From Tannerella sp. (GTDB lineage: Bacteria; Bacteroidota; Bacteroidia; Bacteroidales; Tannerellaceae), in assembly GCA_031264155.1 (NCBI GenBank), contig JAISEJ010000052.1:1-36891 (forward strand): a stretch of DNA of 36,891 nucleotides. Direction: 5' to 3'. A program made the translations under genes and the position numbers. The notes under the pieces are model-generated. The model did no database searches and had not been told where the DNA came from. It worked only from the letters and a program-made list of their open reading frames with translations. Of this stretch, positions 10,567 to 20,221 are shown piece by piece. Numbering within the stretch: the first letter of the stretch is position 1; each line of letters begins with the position of its first letter.

Positions 10567-11283
10567 ATGAATCTGAAAAATTATATAACGCTCGTAACGA
10601 AAGTCATCCGGTATAATCTGAAAATCATATTTGCCGGTAAGTTCTTCTGGTTCCTCATGGCCGCATTTGCCTTTTTCGCCTTTTTCATGTTCCAGCAGGC
10701 GTGGAACAGGAGCGAAATCAACGAAGGCTCGATATACAGCCTGCTGCTCTTCCCCTGCCTGCTGCTCATCTTCTACCCCGTCGTCTTCGGCATACAAAAC
10801 GACGAAGACAACCGCATCCTCGAGATCATATTCGGCATCCCCAACTACCGCTACAAAATCTGGGGCGTGCGGATGCTGATGGTCTACGCCGCCAACTACG
10901 TCATCCTCGTCATCTTCGCCTACGTCGCCCGCCTGCTGTTGTATCCGGTCAACATATTCGAGATGGCCGCCCAGCTGATCTTCCCCATGCTCTTCTTCGG
11001 AAACCTCGCCTTCATGTTCTCCACCATCACAAAGAGCGGCAACGGCACAGCCGTGATCATGATCGTCCTCGGCCTCGTCTTCTTCATCTTCATGAACGCC
11101 GTCAACACAATGACCAATTCCTTCTGGAACGTCTTCCTGAACCCTTTCACCATCCCCCGCGACATCCACCCCGTGATATGGCAAAACACCATCCTGAAAA
11201 GCCGCATCTTCCTCCTGGCCGGCGGCACAGTCTGGCTGATGATCGGCCTGCTGAACCTCCAGAAGCGCGAGAAGTTCGTATAA
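10567..11283 (+). CDS. ABC-2-type transporter permease
   Basis: 238 aa, about 6 hydrophobic segments; starts 4 bp after the RND-ABC stop; probable membrane partner of the fused ATPase domain. Confidence 0.75.
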   Translation: MNLKNYITLVTKVIRYNLKIIFAGKFFWFLMAAFAFFAFFMFQQAWNRSEINEGSIYSLLLFPCLLLIFYPVVFGIQNDEDNRILEIIFGIPNYRYKIWGVRMLMVYAANYVILVIFAYVARLLLYPVNIFEMAAQLIFPMLFFGNLAFMFSTITKSGNGTAVIMIVLGLVFFIFMNAVNTMTNSFWNVFLNPFTIPRDIHPVIWQNTILKSRIFLLAGGTVWLMIGLLNLQKREKFV

Positions 11284-11331
11284 AATGCATACACAGACGT
11301 CCGTTCGCATGATAACACGATTTCGAGTGGT

Positions 11332-11355
11332 GTATTTATCTTTTTGGATAAATAC
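11332..11355. terminator. AT-rich hairpin between convergent genes (possible bidirectional terminator)
   Basis: gtatttatc-tttttg-gataaatac: perfect 9-bp inverted repeat with 6-nt loop. Confidence 0.5.
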
Positions 11356-11396
11356 GAGTCATGCCTCCAAAGCGGCGCCTTTATCTTCCAGAAACG

Positions 11397-11876
11397 CTAA
11401 TGAATTTTTCCTACAATCATCCGTTCCGGTACCCAGCCGAAAAACCGGCTATCCCGTGAAATTTCCGCATTATCGCCCAACATGTAGTAATATAATGTAT
11501 TACCTAATTGTTTTATTTCGGCTATTCGTTTCACTAACAGCACATCCGTATTTTCAGGATTATTAAAAACGACAATGTCTCCGACTTTAGGTTTTTTAAA
11601 GCCCGGCAACCGATGATATCCCCAGTTACGTCCAGCATCCGCTTCTCGCCAGGAAGCAATATGTGTAAATACATTAATCAAGGGAATATCCGCCCAACGT
11701 TCCGGCAACCGCCCACCGTAGGAAAACTTGTCAATCCACAGCCACTCATTCGTCCTAATCGCAGGCTCCATACTGGCAGATGAAACCTTGCACGGCTCTC
11801 CGATACAAATCCGGATCACAATAGCCAACAGAATGATCACGGCAAAGAACAAAATTATTTTTCCAATTCGTTTCAT
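11397..11876 (-). CDS. Type I signal peptidase (short)
   Basis: N-terminal TM; catalytic-Ser box SSASMEPAI; Lys box DVLLVKRIAEI; GDNAEISRDSRFFGWV box. All catalytic boxes recognisable. Confidence 0.88.
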   Translation of the reverse strand: MKRIGKIILFFAVIILLAIVIRICIGEPCKVSSASMEPAIRTNEWLWIDKFSYGGRLPERWADIPLINVFTHIASWREADAGRNWGYHRLPGFKKPKVGDIVVFNNPENTDVLLVKRIAEIKQLGNTLYYYMLGDNAEISRDSRFFGWVPERMIVGKIH

Positions 11877-12022
11877 ATATAATTATATTTATCCGACCAA
11901 ATGCACCAACGCAATACGAACCGCCTCATCGCTCCCGAAATCCCGGAAGTCTTTCGTAAAGCAAATTTTTCCTCGCTTCTTTTTTGACATATATCATTTG
12001 CCTGTAATCCTGATTTGTTCAT
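11874..12022 (-). other. Short inter-gene region with a 49-aa ORF overlapping both neighbours by ATGA; a second-frame 33-aa ORF lies at 11889-11990; coding status unclear
   Basis: ATG overlaps the stop of the 12019 propeller gene and its TGA overlaps the signal peptidase ATG. Composition is not clearly protein-like, so it may be a decayed gene. Confidence 0.25.
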
Positions 12023-13212
12023 TGCGTAACCTCCGGGACTTTTACTGAAAAGGATATGATGAGCGGATTGTCGTCAACATCCGTATTTTGTAAATACTTT
12101 TTCAACTTACTTTCCGGCATTTCAACTAACGCTTTATTATCGGCCAGCACTTTATCAAGCCTGTAAGAATTGGGGGACGAATAAAAAACATCTCCTTTTG
12201 CACAATGTATGTTTTTAAGGAAAAGGTTACTGATGTTTTTGTTTTTGGATAATTTATACGAATCAATGACAAGACTCTTCCCTGTTCGCTTGTCATAAAA
12301 CAAATGAACATCCTCGATTCCTTCAAATATGGTATAAAGATAGTTTTCCATATCAATTACGTCACCCCAGGGCACGATATAGCCGCTTTGCTGTTTCTCT
12401 TTAAAATCATCCCGCTCACCAAAGATCAAAGTCATCTTTTTTCTGTCCTTTTCGGAGAGCATCCGGTAATTGGATTTGTTGTGAAATTTGTAATATGGAT
12501 ACACTTCCCTGTCTTTAACATAATATATAATATCGCTCAGTACCGGATGATAATAAATCGACCCGTCGGCATGGCAGTCAATAGAACGAATGGAAAGTCT
12601 TGTTATCATTTGCGTTTCCATAGGAAGTTGTGCCGAGACAAAACGGCAATCCTTATCAAGGAAGTGAATGCAAGTCTTTCGCATTTCCGGCTCACTGTAT
12701 CCTTCGTTGTCGCTGGAAAAGAAATTTATAAATCCATCCGCACCGTCGGATGCAATATGCTCCCGATTAAATCCTAACGGAATAACCCGTTCCTGCCGAC
12801 CATCTTCATTATAAACAAACAATCTTCGTGAAAAGTTATCACTAATCAATATTTTATTGTGGACAGGATCTGCCTCAAAACCGGTTATACTGATGTATTC
12901 GTTTGGCCCCTGTCCCATATCCGATATTTTATTGATAAACTTTCCTTCTTCGGTAAATATAAATACCTTGTTGGATTTTGCATTTAATATAAAAAAGCGA
13001 CCATTCATAATCCTCATTTTTAGAACCTGGTCAATTAATGCATCATCGGTCGTCTCCAACCGTATCGTGTCATAATCGGCTACGAAATTCATAAAGTCAT
13101 CCGATGGGTTTACTATTTCAATCGTTGTCCCGCTAAATTCCGTTCGGGGTTTATTGTCTGCGCAAGACAGCAATATGACGGCCATTATCGAAAAAAATAC
13201 TTTCCTGTTCAT
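12019..13212 (-). CDS. 6-bladed beta-propeller lipoprotein (DUF5128-like), copy A
   Basis: Lipobox VILLSC; DTIRLETTDDALIDQ; DMGQGPNEY blade motif; C-term DDNPLIISFSVK. Confidence 0.82.
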   Translation of the reverse strand: MNRKVFFSIMAVILLSCADNKPRTEFSGTTIEIVNPSDDFMNFVADYDTIRLETTDDALIDQVLKMRIMNGRFFILNAKSNKVFIFTEEGKFINKISDMGQGPNEYISITGFEADPVHNKILISDNFSRRLFVYNEDGRQERVIPLGFNREHIASDGADGFINFFSSDNEGYSEPEMRKTCIHFLDKDCRFVSAQLPMETQMITRLSIRSIDCHADGSIYYHPVLSDIIYYVKDREVYPYYKFHNKSNYRMLSEKDRKKMTLIFGERDDFKEKQQSGYIVPWGDVIDMENYLYTIFEGIEDVHLFYDKRTGKSLVIDSYKLSKNKNISNLFLKNIHCAKGDVFYSSPNSYRLDKVLADNKALVEMPESKLKKYLQNTDVDDNPLIISFSVKVPEVTQ

Positions 13213-13221
13213 ATCTTTATT

Positions 13222-14403
13222 TTATTTTATCCTATAGATGATTAATACCGGATTGTCGTCATCCTTTACCCTGTTTACGGCATCCAGGTATTTTTTTGCA
13301 AAGTCCTTGTTTTTAATCGTCTTTTCGGTGAATGCGTCAATATACACATGTCGCATGATTTCAGGACTAATGGCATTAATCAAGACATCATTTTCCATGG
13401 TTGCCAGGGATGAACGCAAGTAAATCGGAAAACCTCCAAATTCGGGAATGGAGAATACATTGCCCGTTGTAATCGTTTCTTTTTTCGCTTTGTCATATAT
13501 TACCCTGAATGCTAACGATATATCCAGAATAATATACCGGGATGTTTCCATAATTTTATGTGCACCTTTTAAGTAGCCTCCTTTTATGGCTATATCCAAA
13601 GCGATGTGTGGATCCCCTTCAATCAGTGCCTGCGGGAGTCGGTTTTTGATAATATTTACATAATAACGGGGGGTAATCTCTTGATTGGGCAAGACTTCAT
13701 AAATAATATCAATTGTGCTGTTAAGCGTCAAGGCCCGGCTATTATACAGGGAATAATAATTTTCCAGTCCCCAGCCCCGGTTAATTCCATCTACCTTCGT
13801 AAAAGGCAAAAAACAGGCTGTTTTATTTTTATCCGTATCAAGTATGAAATGCTGATACCTCCCTAATTTCGAATCACTCCAATCATTTACAATATGATAT
13901 TTTGAACCGTCAAAAGTAAAAAAAGTCATTCCCCAGGAACCATTTAAAGAAATATCACGAATATATTTCCCATTAAAATCATATAACATGATTTTATCCA
14001 ATACGGGAACAAGAACTCCCACAGTTGAATCCATGACAACCATATCGTTTACTGCAGGGGGATATTCTCCCGGCCCAGCTCCCGTTGCCTGTATTTTGGC
14101 ATGAAAACTCCCATCTCGATTAAAAACAAAGACACTTAGAGTAAGTTCGTCATACACCAGTATCTTGTCTTTTCTTAAATGCACTCTTTTTACATCCCCG
14201 ATTAAACATTCGGGACCGGTTTCTAAAATAACAACTTCTACCGAGTCAGTATTTATCAGGAAAGAACCATCCAGTTCTTCCTCCAACCGGTCTATATCCA
14301 CAATAATCTGCTCCAGATTCCCGGGAACTGTTCCGGCAACTCTTTTTTTACAGCCGGTAATAAATAATCCTATACATATCAGTAATAATCCTGTTTTTTT
14401 CAT
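13222..14403 (-). CDS. 6-bladed beta-propeller lipoprotein, copy B
   Basis: Lipobox GLFITGC; ATGAGPGEYPP; C-term DDDNPVLIIYRIK. Confidence 0.8.
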   Translation of the reverse strand: MKKTGLLLICIGLFITGCKKRVAGTVPGNLEQIIVDIDRLEEELDGSFLINTDSVEVVILETGPECLIGDVKRVHLRKDKILVYDELTLSVFVFNRDGSFHAKIQATGAGPGEYPPAVNDMVVMDSTVGVLVPVLDKIMLYDFNGKYIRDISLNGSWGMTFFTFDGSKYHIVNDWSDSKLGRYQHFILDTDKNKTACFLPFTKVDGINRGWGLENYYSLYNSRALTLNSTIDIIYEVLPNQEITPRYYVNIIKNRLPQALIEGDPHIALDIAIKGGYLKGAHKIMETSRYIILDISLAFRVIYDKAKKETITTGNVFSIPEFGGFPIYLRSSLATMENDVLINAISPEIMRHVYIDAFTEKTIKNKDFAKKYLDAVNRVKDDDNPVLIIYRIK

Positions 14404-14404
14404 A

Positions 14405-14530
14405 TTAATCTTTTTTTATGTGATAAAGTAATATCCATGTATTCATTTCTTTCGGGTCATCGCCGCGCCTGAGTACGTTCATTTTGGACCGAAGCCTTTT
14501 TGTTATCATTCCTTCTTTCATGTTTTTCAT
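14405..14530 (-). pseudogene. C-terminal fragment of an F/G/J-type propeller gene
   Basis: Reads MKNMKEGMITKRLRSKMNVLRRGDDPKEMNTWILLYHIKKD*; matches the tail EGMITKEQKERFQSKMNALRRGDDTENMNPWILLYHVKKD of the full copies. Confidence 0.85.
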
Positions 14531-15684
14531 ATTCCCGACAACAAGTCTTTTTTAAATCTGTACTTGACAATAATAAAATTATCACCCTCCGTTAGCGCCC
14601 TTACTTTTTTTTCTGTTTGCCCGTCAAATTTATAATCGGGAAATATTGCTGACAGATAGGCCGGATCTACAATCGAATACAAATACTCATTATCGACATA
14701 AATCGGATCAAGCATCATATTCCCGGACTTAAATTTATGATTGAAACAGATAAACTGGTCACTCTGCCGGTTCAAGATGTATATATAACCGTTATTATTC
14801 AATGCATAAGTGATTATCCAATATTTATCGCCTATTATTTTCCGGCACAGAATGGAATATCCGGTCTCCTCCCGATTTTTCAGGAATCTTCTGGGATCGT
14901 CACCTAATACTTTAGGAGATAAAGGCCGGTCTTTAAACCGTATGGCATATTCCGGATACAAAAGGCCTTCACTTTGAGGCTCTATACGGTATAGATTATT
15001 GTCTTGTCGTCCGGCAGCAAAATACTGACACTTGCCATCATTAAAAAAATGTAATGGATCTCCCGATACAAATCCTCTTGGATATAATTCTTTGAAAGGT
15101 TGCTTTACAATCAACTTTCCCGTTACTTTGGAATAGACCCATATCGTAGAATTAAGATCATTTTCAAATTTCGGCTGATAAAACATGTATAAAGAATCTC
15201 CGATTGATTGAAAATCATTGAGAATGCCGATCTCTTTGGGGAGCGCAATCTTGTCGATAAACACGGATGATGTGTCATAAACATAAATATTCCCGTAAGG
15301 ATCGAGGAATTCCATATTTCCGGTCACCGGATTCAGGAGGAAATCCGTTACTATTGCAAAATATCCGGCGCCTTGTCCACGTAAATGACTTGTATTGAAC
15401 AGGAACCGTCCGTCTCTATCAAAAGAATAAACCGTATAATTTCTTGAACAGAAAAGAAAATACCGGCTTTCCGTAATATAAAACTTCTTAACATTATAAA
15501 ACAAGGCGCTGTCCCTGTTTTCGAGAAAGATCAATTCAACCTTGTCAAATAAATCCGACAAGTCGGGCAGTGTAACCGGATCTCCTATTTCAAGAACACG
15601 GAATGTATCTTCATTGTGTTGTTTTTCCTTACATGCCGAAAATGCCATTGCCAGGCAGATCGCATAAACATAAAATTTATTCAT
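14527..15684 (-). CDS. 6-bladed beta-propeller lipoprotein, copy C
   Basis: Likely start MNKFYVYAICLAMAFSAC (lipobox), not the upstream ATG at 15819; VELIFLENRDSALFYNVKKFYI; LRGQGAGYF. Confidence 0.75.
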   Translation of the reverse strand: MNKFYVYAICLAMAFSACKEKQHNEDTFRVLEIGDPVTLPDLSDLFDKVELIFLENRDSALFYNVKKFYITESRYFLFCSRNYTVYSFDRDGRFLFNTSHLRGQGAGYFAIVTDFLLNPVTGNMEFLDPYGNIYVYDTSSVFIDKIALPKEIGILNDFQSIGDSLYMFYQPKFENDLNSTIWVYSKVTGKLIVKQPFKELYPRGFVSGDPLHFFNDGKCQYFAAGRQDNNLYRIEPQSEGLLYPEYAIRFKDRPLSPKVLGDDPRRFLKNREETGYSILCRKIIGDKYWIITYALNNNGYIYILNRQSDQFICFNHKFKSGNMMLDPIYVDNEYLYSIVDPAYLSAIFPDYKFDGQTEKKVRALTEGDNFIIVKYRFKKDLLSGI

Positions 15685-15815
15685 AGCTAATCGCAATAAG
15701 TCAAACCATTCGGATACCTCACGCTCAATTTGCGAACGATTTTTATTAAAATTGTCATACGAAGTCAAGGTATGAATTATTATAATTATAATAAAGGCAT
15801 TTGAGAATTTCATAT

Positions 15816-16169
15816 TCATTTATGATTATTTTTTATGTAATATTTGATTATAAATTGATTGTCTTTATCAATATGGATGTTTTTTATTGCTTCATGATAA
15901 ATAATACAAAGACCCTTACGATCAAGTATGTAATATTTATTTTTGTACATTAGCATCTTGTCGCACTTGTAGAGTATAGAATTTTCAGTCAATTCCAAAG
16001 GAATAATTTGAATTGAGTCAAAAACGTCTTTGAAATTAAAACTGTTTGGACGTGGGAGTTGAATATTCAAAACAATATGATCATTCCTGCTTTTTTCTTG
16101 TATGCAGCTATAAAATAATAAAATAGATATAATTAGGAGAAAGTATCTCATGATTTTTTTTATAAACAT
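15816..16169 (-). pseudogene. Internally deleted propeller lipoprotein (N-terminus joined to C-terminal tail)
   Basis: 117 aa: lipobox LFYSC, IQIIPLELTENSILYKCDKMLMYKNKYYILD (family N-term), then directly NQFIIKYYIKNN (family C-term). Confidence 0.6.
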
Positions 16170-16224
16170 TTGACAAACATTATTTTATTTAATTCATATC
16201 AAGTGTAATTGATTGCGGCTACTT

Positions 16225-17202
16225 TCATAACTCATAAATTTGAAATTCCTCCTTTTTAGAGCTATAACAGATAAGTTTATTATCAAAAAAACAAATCGAA
16301 TCATACCAGGAATCTATTAACTGATAAATTTTATTGAGTCTGAAATCATTGTTTTCATAGACTAATTCTGCTATATGATTACAGGACGGGATATTCTCCG
16401 AATCATGTCCAATATATAACAAATAAATTTTGTTGTTAAAGGATGAAACACAGTTAAATAGTATATACGTATTTTTTCGCTTGTTATTCAGGCTTTTTGC
16501 CTGTTCGATTCTCTTGAAAGACAGTCTGCTTTCAAATATGTCATAATCAAGATATTTATCCAGCAGGACATTCCCGTGAATATCATATAAAGAAAGAACA
16601 GGATCATCACATTTCACCGAAAGTATGCTGTTATTGAAAAAATGAAGCATATACGTATTGCCGGATATTTTCTCATCTTCCTCGCCGCGATAGCTGCCAA
16701 AGGCAAACTGCAGATTCAGATATTTGTCATATTTCACTAACGGCAATGTATCTGATACTGAGGACAGATATATGTTTGCCGATTCATCCATGCAAAAACC
16801 GAATGGAGTGAATGTGCTGATTTCTTTTCTATCCGCTCTGATAAAATCTCCCTCCGCAGTAAATGTTTTGAATCCGTTACACTCTAATACGTACAGGGTA
16901 TCATTGAAACAGTTAATACCGCCCAGACAGGTAAACTCTCCCGGCCCGTTCCCACGGGCGCCTATACTTCCAAGACAGTTCATATCCGAATCAAATTTCA
17001 GTATCCTCGAATTATATATATCGGAAGCATATATGTTTTTCGTGTCATGCGTAATGCACATAACTTCTTTAAAAAAAGCACTGTCGCTTAATTCTTCGAC
17101 GGTTTTAACAGGTTTCAAACTAATGATCTCTACTTTGTCCTCTGCACATGACAATAAAATAAAGACAATAAATACATTCATCAAAAAAAAATTCGCTTTC
17201 AT
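16225..17202 (-). CDS. 6-bladed beta-propeller lipoprotein, copy D (divergent)
   Basis: Lipobox FILLSC; IGARGNGPGEFTCLGG; repeated blade pattern. Confidence 0.78.
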   Translation of the reverse strand: MKANFFLMNVFIVFILLSCAEDKVEIISLKPVKTVEELSDSAFFKEVMCITHDTKNIYASDIYNSRILKFDSDMNCLGSIGARGNGPGEFTCLGGINCFNDTLYVLECNGFKTFTAEGDFIRADRKEISTFTPFGFCMDESANIYLSSVSDTLPLVKYDKYLNLQFAFGSYRGEEDEKISGNTYMLHFFNNSILSVKCDDPVLSLYDIHGNVLLDKYLDYDIFESRLSFKRIEQAKSLNNKRKNTYILFNCVSSFNNKIYLLYIGHDSENIPSCNHIAELVYENNDFRLNKIYQLIDSWYDSICFFDNKLICYSSKKEEFQIYEL

Positions 17203-17223
17203 TTTAGTTTTTTTTATTAAAGT

Positions 17224-17520
17224 TCAATATAAAGAGGGCGCTGCATGTTCTTTCCGATGACTGCATGACGTCAAAAACAGGAACACAGTAACGCTTAATA
17301 ATGATGTTACGCAGTACTTTTTGTGCACTGCAAGTTGACGCCGGAAGGCGTCTGATTTGGATAACCCCGTGCTGGGCCGAAGGCGCAGCTCGGGGTTATC
17401 CGCCTTGGACGCCTTCCGGCGTCGACCTGCAATACACATATATATGCCATGCGTAACATCAGTTAATAATAAATTTCTCATAATTAATAGCTGTTTAAAA
17501 TAAAAGATAGTTGTTTTCAT
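17224..17520 (-). pseudogene. N-terminal fragment of an F/G/J-type propeller gene interrupted by a MITE
   Basis: MKTTIFYFKQLLIMRNLLL[insert]SVTVFLFLTSCSHRKE then truncation; parent N-term is MRNLLLSVIVFIFLTSCSHRKEQ. Confidence 0.85.
17295..17470. mobile_element. Small palindromic MITE-like element with TIRs and ~8-bp target duplication
   Basis: TIRs tgatgttacgca (17302) / tgcgtaacatca (to 17461); flanking ttaataat at 17295-17302 and 17463-17470; nested inverted repeats gacgccggaaggcgtc/gacgccttccggcgtc and ggataaccccg/cggggttatcc. Confidence 0.85.
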
Positions 17521-17524
17521 TTTC

Positions 17525-17674
17525 TTATATTTGATTGATTTTTGTCAAAAAACACTTTGCGGATTCAAAATATCCAACTGTCAATTCGGGATTATCCTTG
17601 TCGGGAATAAAGACATCGGACAGTTTTTCCATCAGGAATATCGAAGAAATTTCCCACATAACCGATCTGTTCAT
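17525..17674 (-). pseudogene. C-terminal remnant of a thioredoxin-like gene
   Basis: ATGA overlap with the copy E stop; ends FIPDKDNPELTVGYFESAKCFLTKINQI*. The same tail sequence recurs at 29459-29560. Confidence 0.6.
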
Positions 17675-18876
17675 TGTGTAACCTCCGGGACTTTTATTGA
17701 AAAGGATATGATGAGCGGATTGGCGTCAACATCCGTATTTTGTAAATACTTTTTCAATTTGCTCTCCGGCATTGCGGATAACGTCTTGTACGCCTTATTG
17801 AGCCAGTAATAGTTGGGAGACGAATAAAAAACATCCCCCTTCGCACAATGTACGTATTTCAGGAATAGATTACTGGTATTTTCTTTTTTGGATAATTTAT
17901 CCGAATCAAAGACTATACTCTTCCCTGTTTGCTTGTCATAAAACAAGTGAACTTCATTGCCTCCTTCGAATACGGTATATAGATAATTGTCCGTATCTAT
18001 TACGTTACCCCAAGGTACGATATAACCTTCTTTCTGTTTTTCCTTAAAGTCATTCCGTTCTCCGTAGATCAGCGTCATCTCTTTCCTGTCCTTTTCGGAA
18101 AGCATCCTGTAATCGGATTTGTTGCGAAACTTGTAATACGGATGCACTTCCCGGTCTTTAACGCAATATATAATGTCGCTCAGTATCGGCTGATAATAAA
18201 TTGACCCGTCGGCATGGCAATCAACAGGCCGCATCGTACTAAGTTCTATATTCCGTGTTTCCATAGGAAGCTGTGCCGAGACAAAACGGCAATCCTTATC
18301 AAGGAAGTGAATGCAAGTCTTCCGCATTTCCGGCTCACTGTATCCTTCGTTGTCGCTGGAAAAGAAATTTATATATCCGTCTGCGCCATCAGATGTTATA
18401 TGCTCCCGATTAAAGCCTAATGGAATAATCTGTTCCTGTCGACCATCTTCATTATAAACAAACAGTCTTCGTGAAAAGTTATCACTAATCAGTATTTTAT
18501 TGTGGACAGGATCTACCTCAAAGCCGGTTATGCGAATATATTCGCTTGGCCCCTGTCCCGTATCCGATATCTTATTGATAAACTTTCCTTTTTCGGTAAA
18601 TATAAAAATCATGTTGAATTTTGTGTTTAATATAAAAAAACGACCATTCATAATCTTCATCTTTAGAATCTGGTCAATGAGCGCATCATCGGTTGTTTCT
18701 AATCGTATCGTGTCATAATCGGCTACAAAATTCATAAAGTCGTCCGATGGGTTTACTATGTCAATCGTTGTTCCGCTAAATTCCGTCCGGGGCTTATTGT
18801 CTGCGCAGGACAGCAATATAACGGCTATTATCGAAAAAATTAAAGCTGTTAATAAGGAAGATACGGATATTTTCAT
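17671..18876 (-). CDS. 6-bladed beta-propeller lipoprotein, copy E (close paralog of A)
   Basis: SCADNKPRTEFSGTTIDIVNPSDDFMNFVADYDTIRLETTDDALIDQ nearly identical to A; different N-terminus. Confidence 0.83.
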   Translation of the reverse strand: MKISVSSLLTALIFSIIAVILLSCADNKPRTEFSGTTIDIVNPSDDFMNFVADYDTIRLETTDDALIDQILKMKIMNGRFFILNTKFNMIFIFTEKGKFINKISDTGQGPSEYIRITGFEVDPVHNKILISDNFSRRLFVYNEDGRQEQIIPLGFNREHITSDGADGYINFFSSDNEGYSEPEMRKTCIHFLDKDCRFVSAQLPMETRNIELSTMRPVDCHADGSIYYQPILSDIIYCVKDREVHPYYKFRNKSDYRMLSEKDRKEMTLIYGERNDFKEKQKEGYIVPWGNVIDTDNYLYTVFEGGNEVHLFYDKQTGKSIVFDSDKLSKKENTSNLFLKYVHCAKGDVFYSSPNYYWLNKAYKTLSAMPESKLKKYLQNTDVDANPLIISFSIKVPEVTQ

Positions 18877-18877
18877 A

Positions 18878-20098
18878 TTAATCTTTTTTTACGTGATAAA
18901 GTAATATCCAGGGATTCATGTTTTCTGTGTCATCGCCGCGCCTGAGCGCGTTCATTTTGGATTGAAACCTTTCCTTTTGCTCTTTTGTTATCTTTCCTTC
19001 TTTCTCATGCTGATCATACCGGTTAATATCTTCCATGATTCTCTCTGAATCATATATTCCAATCAGTGCATCCTCCGTCTGACCGCAAAATTCATTCCCA
19101 TAAAACATATATTCCAGATCGTCATCTAAACTGCCGACAGATGTCTTTAATTCCTGAGTACGGGCATTGTATACAAAGAATATATCGAATATCTTATAAA
19201 TAGAATTAAAACAAAACAAGTCCCCAACCCGGAACATCTTTTTGATTGATGTAATGCGATCTTTCTGCAGTAACAGATCAAGCGATTTCGTTCTTTCCGT
19301 ATAAATATCCTCAATTTCCTGTGGAGAGTATCTCAATGAACCGAAATCAACCCAATAGAGACGGCTCATTTCCGTATCGCGGAGAAAATAAACCGTGTCG
19401 TACATAGGTTTGCAAAATAATACTCCCTCTTCCTGAGGAGCAAACACCGGATTTCCCATATTGATTGGATATTGTTTGGATGGAAAAAACCTTTCTTTTA
19501 TTCCTCCGTGAATATCCCTGACTACAAGGCTGTACAATTCACCTCTTTTCGGCTGATCCAGAAACAGATAGAATAAACCGTTTTTATAATGCAACTGGTC
19601 GGCATACTGGTTAATTTTGATGGATTCCTTCACCTCTCCGTCAAACGTACAGGACAAAATCGACTGCCGGTAATTATCCAGCAAGTAAATAAGCTGTTCT
19701 TCTTCATTTACGGTAAAATCATTCAATTCGATAATTTCTTCCGGCCCCTGCCCTTTGGAACCTATCCTGTTCAAAAAATTACCCCGCATATCGAAACGAT
19801 AGACAGCACTCGATCTTTGGGATTCCAACACAAAAATATTATCACCGCAAATCGCCACTTTTCTTATTTCACCTAATATGCAGGAGACATTAAATTCTAA
19901 CGGAATTACATCAATTTTATCAACAATTGTTGACAGGAGAATTGTATGATTTATATCAGTACTAATATCCTGCTCCGGTACCGGTATAGTCACATAATCC
20001 CCATGAATAATGCTCCCTCTCTGTTCTTTCCGATGACTGCATGACGTCAAAAATATGAACACAATAACGCTTAATAATAAATTTCTCATAATTGACAA
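18878..20098 (-). CDS. 6-bladed beta-propeller lipoprotein, copy F
   Basis: MRNLLLSVIVFIFLTSCSHRKEQ; IGSKGQGPEEIIEL; tail NPWILLYHVKKD. Confidence 0.83.
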   Translation of the reverse strand: MSIMRNLLLSVIVFIFLTSCSHRKEQRGSIIHGDYVTIPVPEQDISTDINHTILLSTIVDKIDVIPLEFNVSCILGEIRKVAICGDNIFVLESQRSSAVYRFDMRGNFLNRIGSKGQGPEEIIELNDFTVNEEEQLIYLLDNYRQSILSCTFDGEVKESIKINQYADQLHYKNGLFYLFLDQPKRGELYSLVVRDIHGGIKERFFPSKQYPINMGNPVFAPQEEGVLFCKPMYDTVYFLRDTEMSRLYWVDFGSLRYSPQEIEDIYTERTKSLDLLLQKDRITSIKKMFRVGDLFCFNSIYKIFDIFFVYNARTQELKTSVGSLDDDLEYMFYGNEFCGQTEDALIGIYDSERIMEDINRYDQHEKEGKITKEQKERFQSKMNALRRGDDTENMNPWILLYHVKKD

Positions 20099-20221
20099 CT
20101 GTTTAAAATCAAAGATGAAGACATATTAGAAATCTCATATAGAATAAATTTCAATATTAATCCTGAAATAAATTTATCATATAAAGTACCAATACACCTT
20201 CATCTTCTTCATCTTGTGTTT

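Noticed and set aside
10540-11312. Acidic 256-aa antisense ORF and 203-aa alternate-frame ORF over the ABC-2 permease
   Set aside because: Both are shadow frames of the hydrophobic permease coding sequence.
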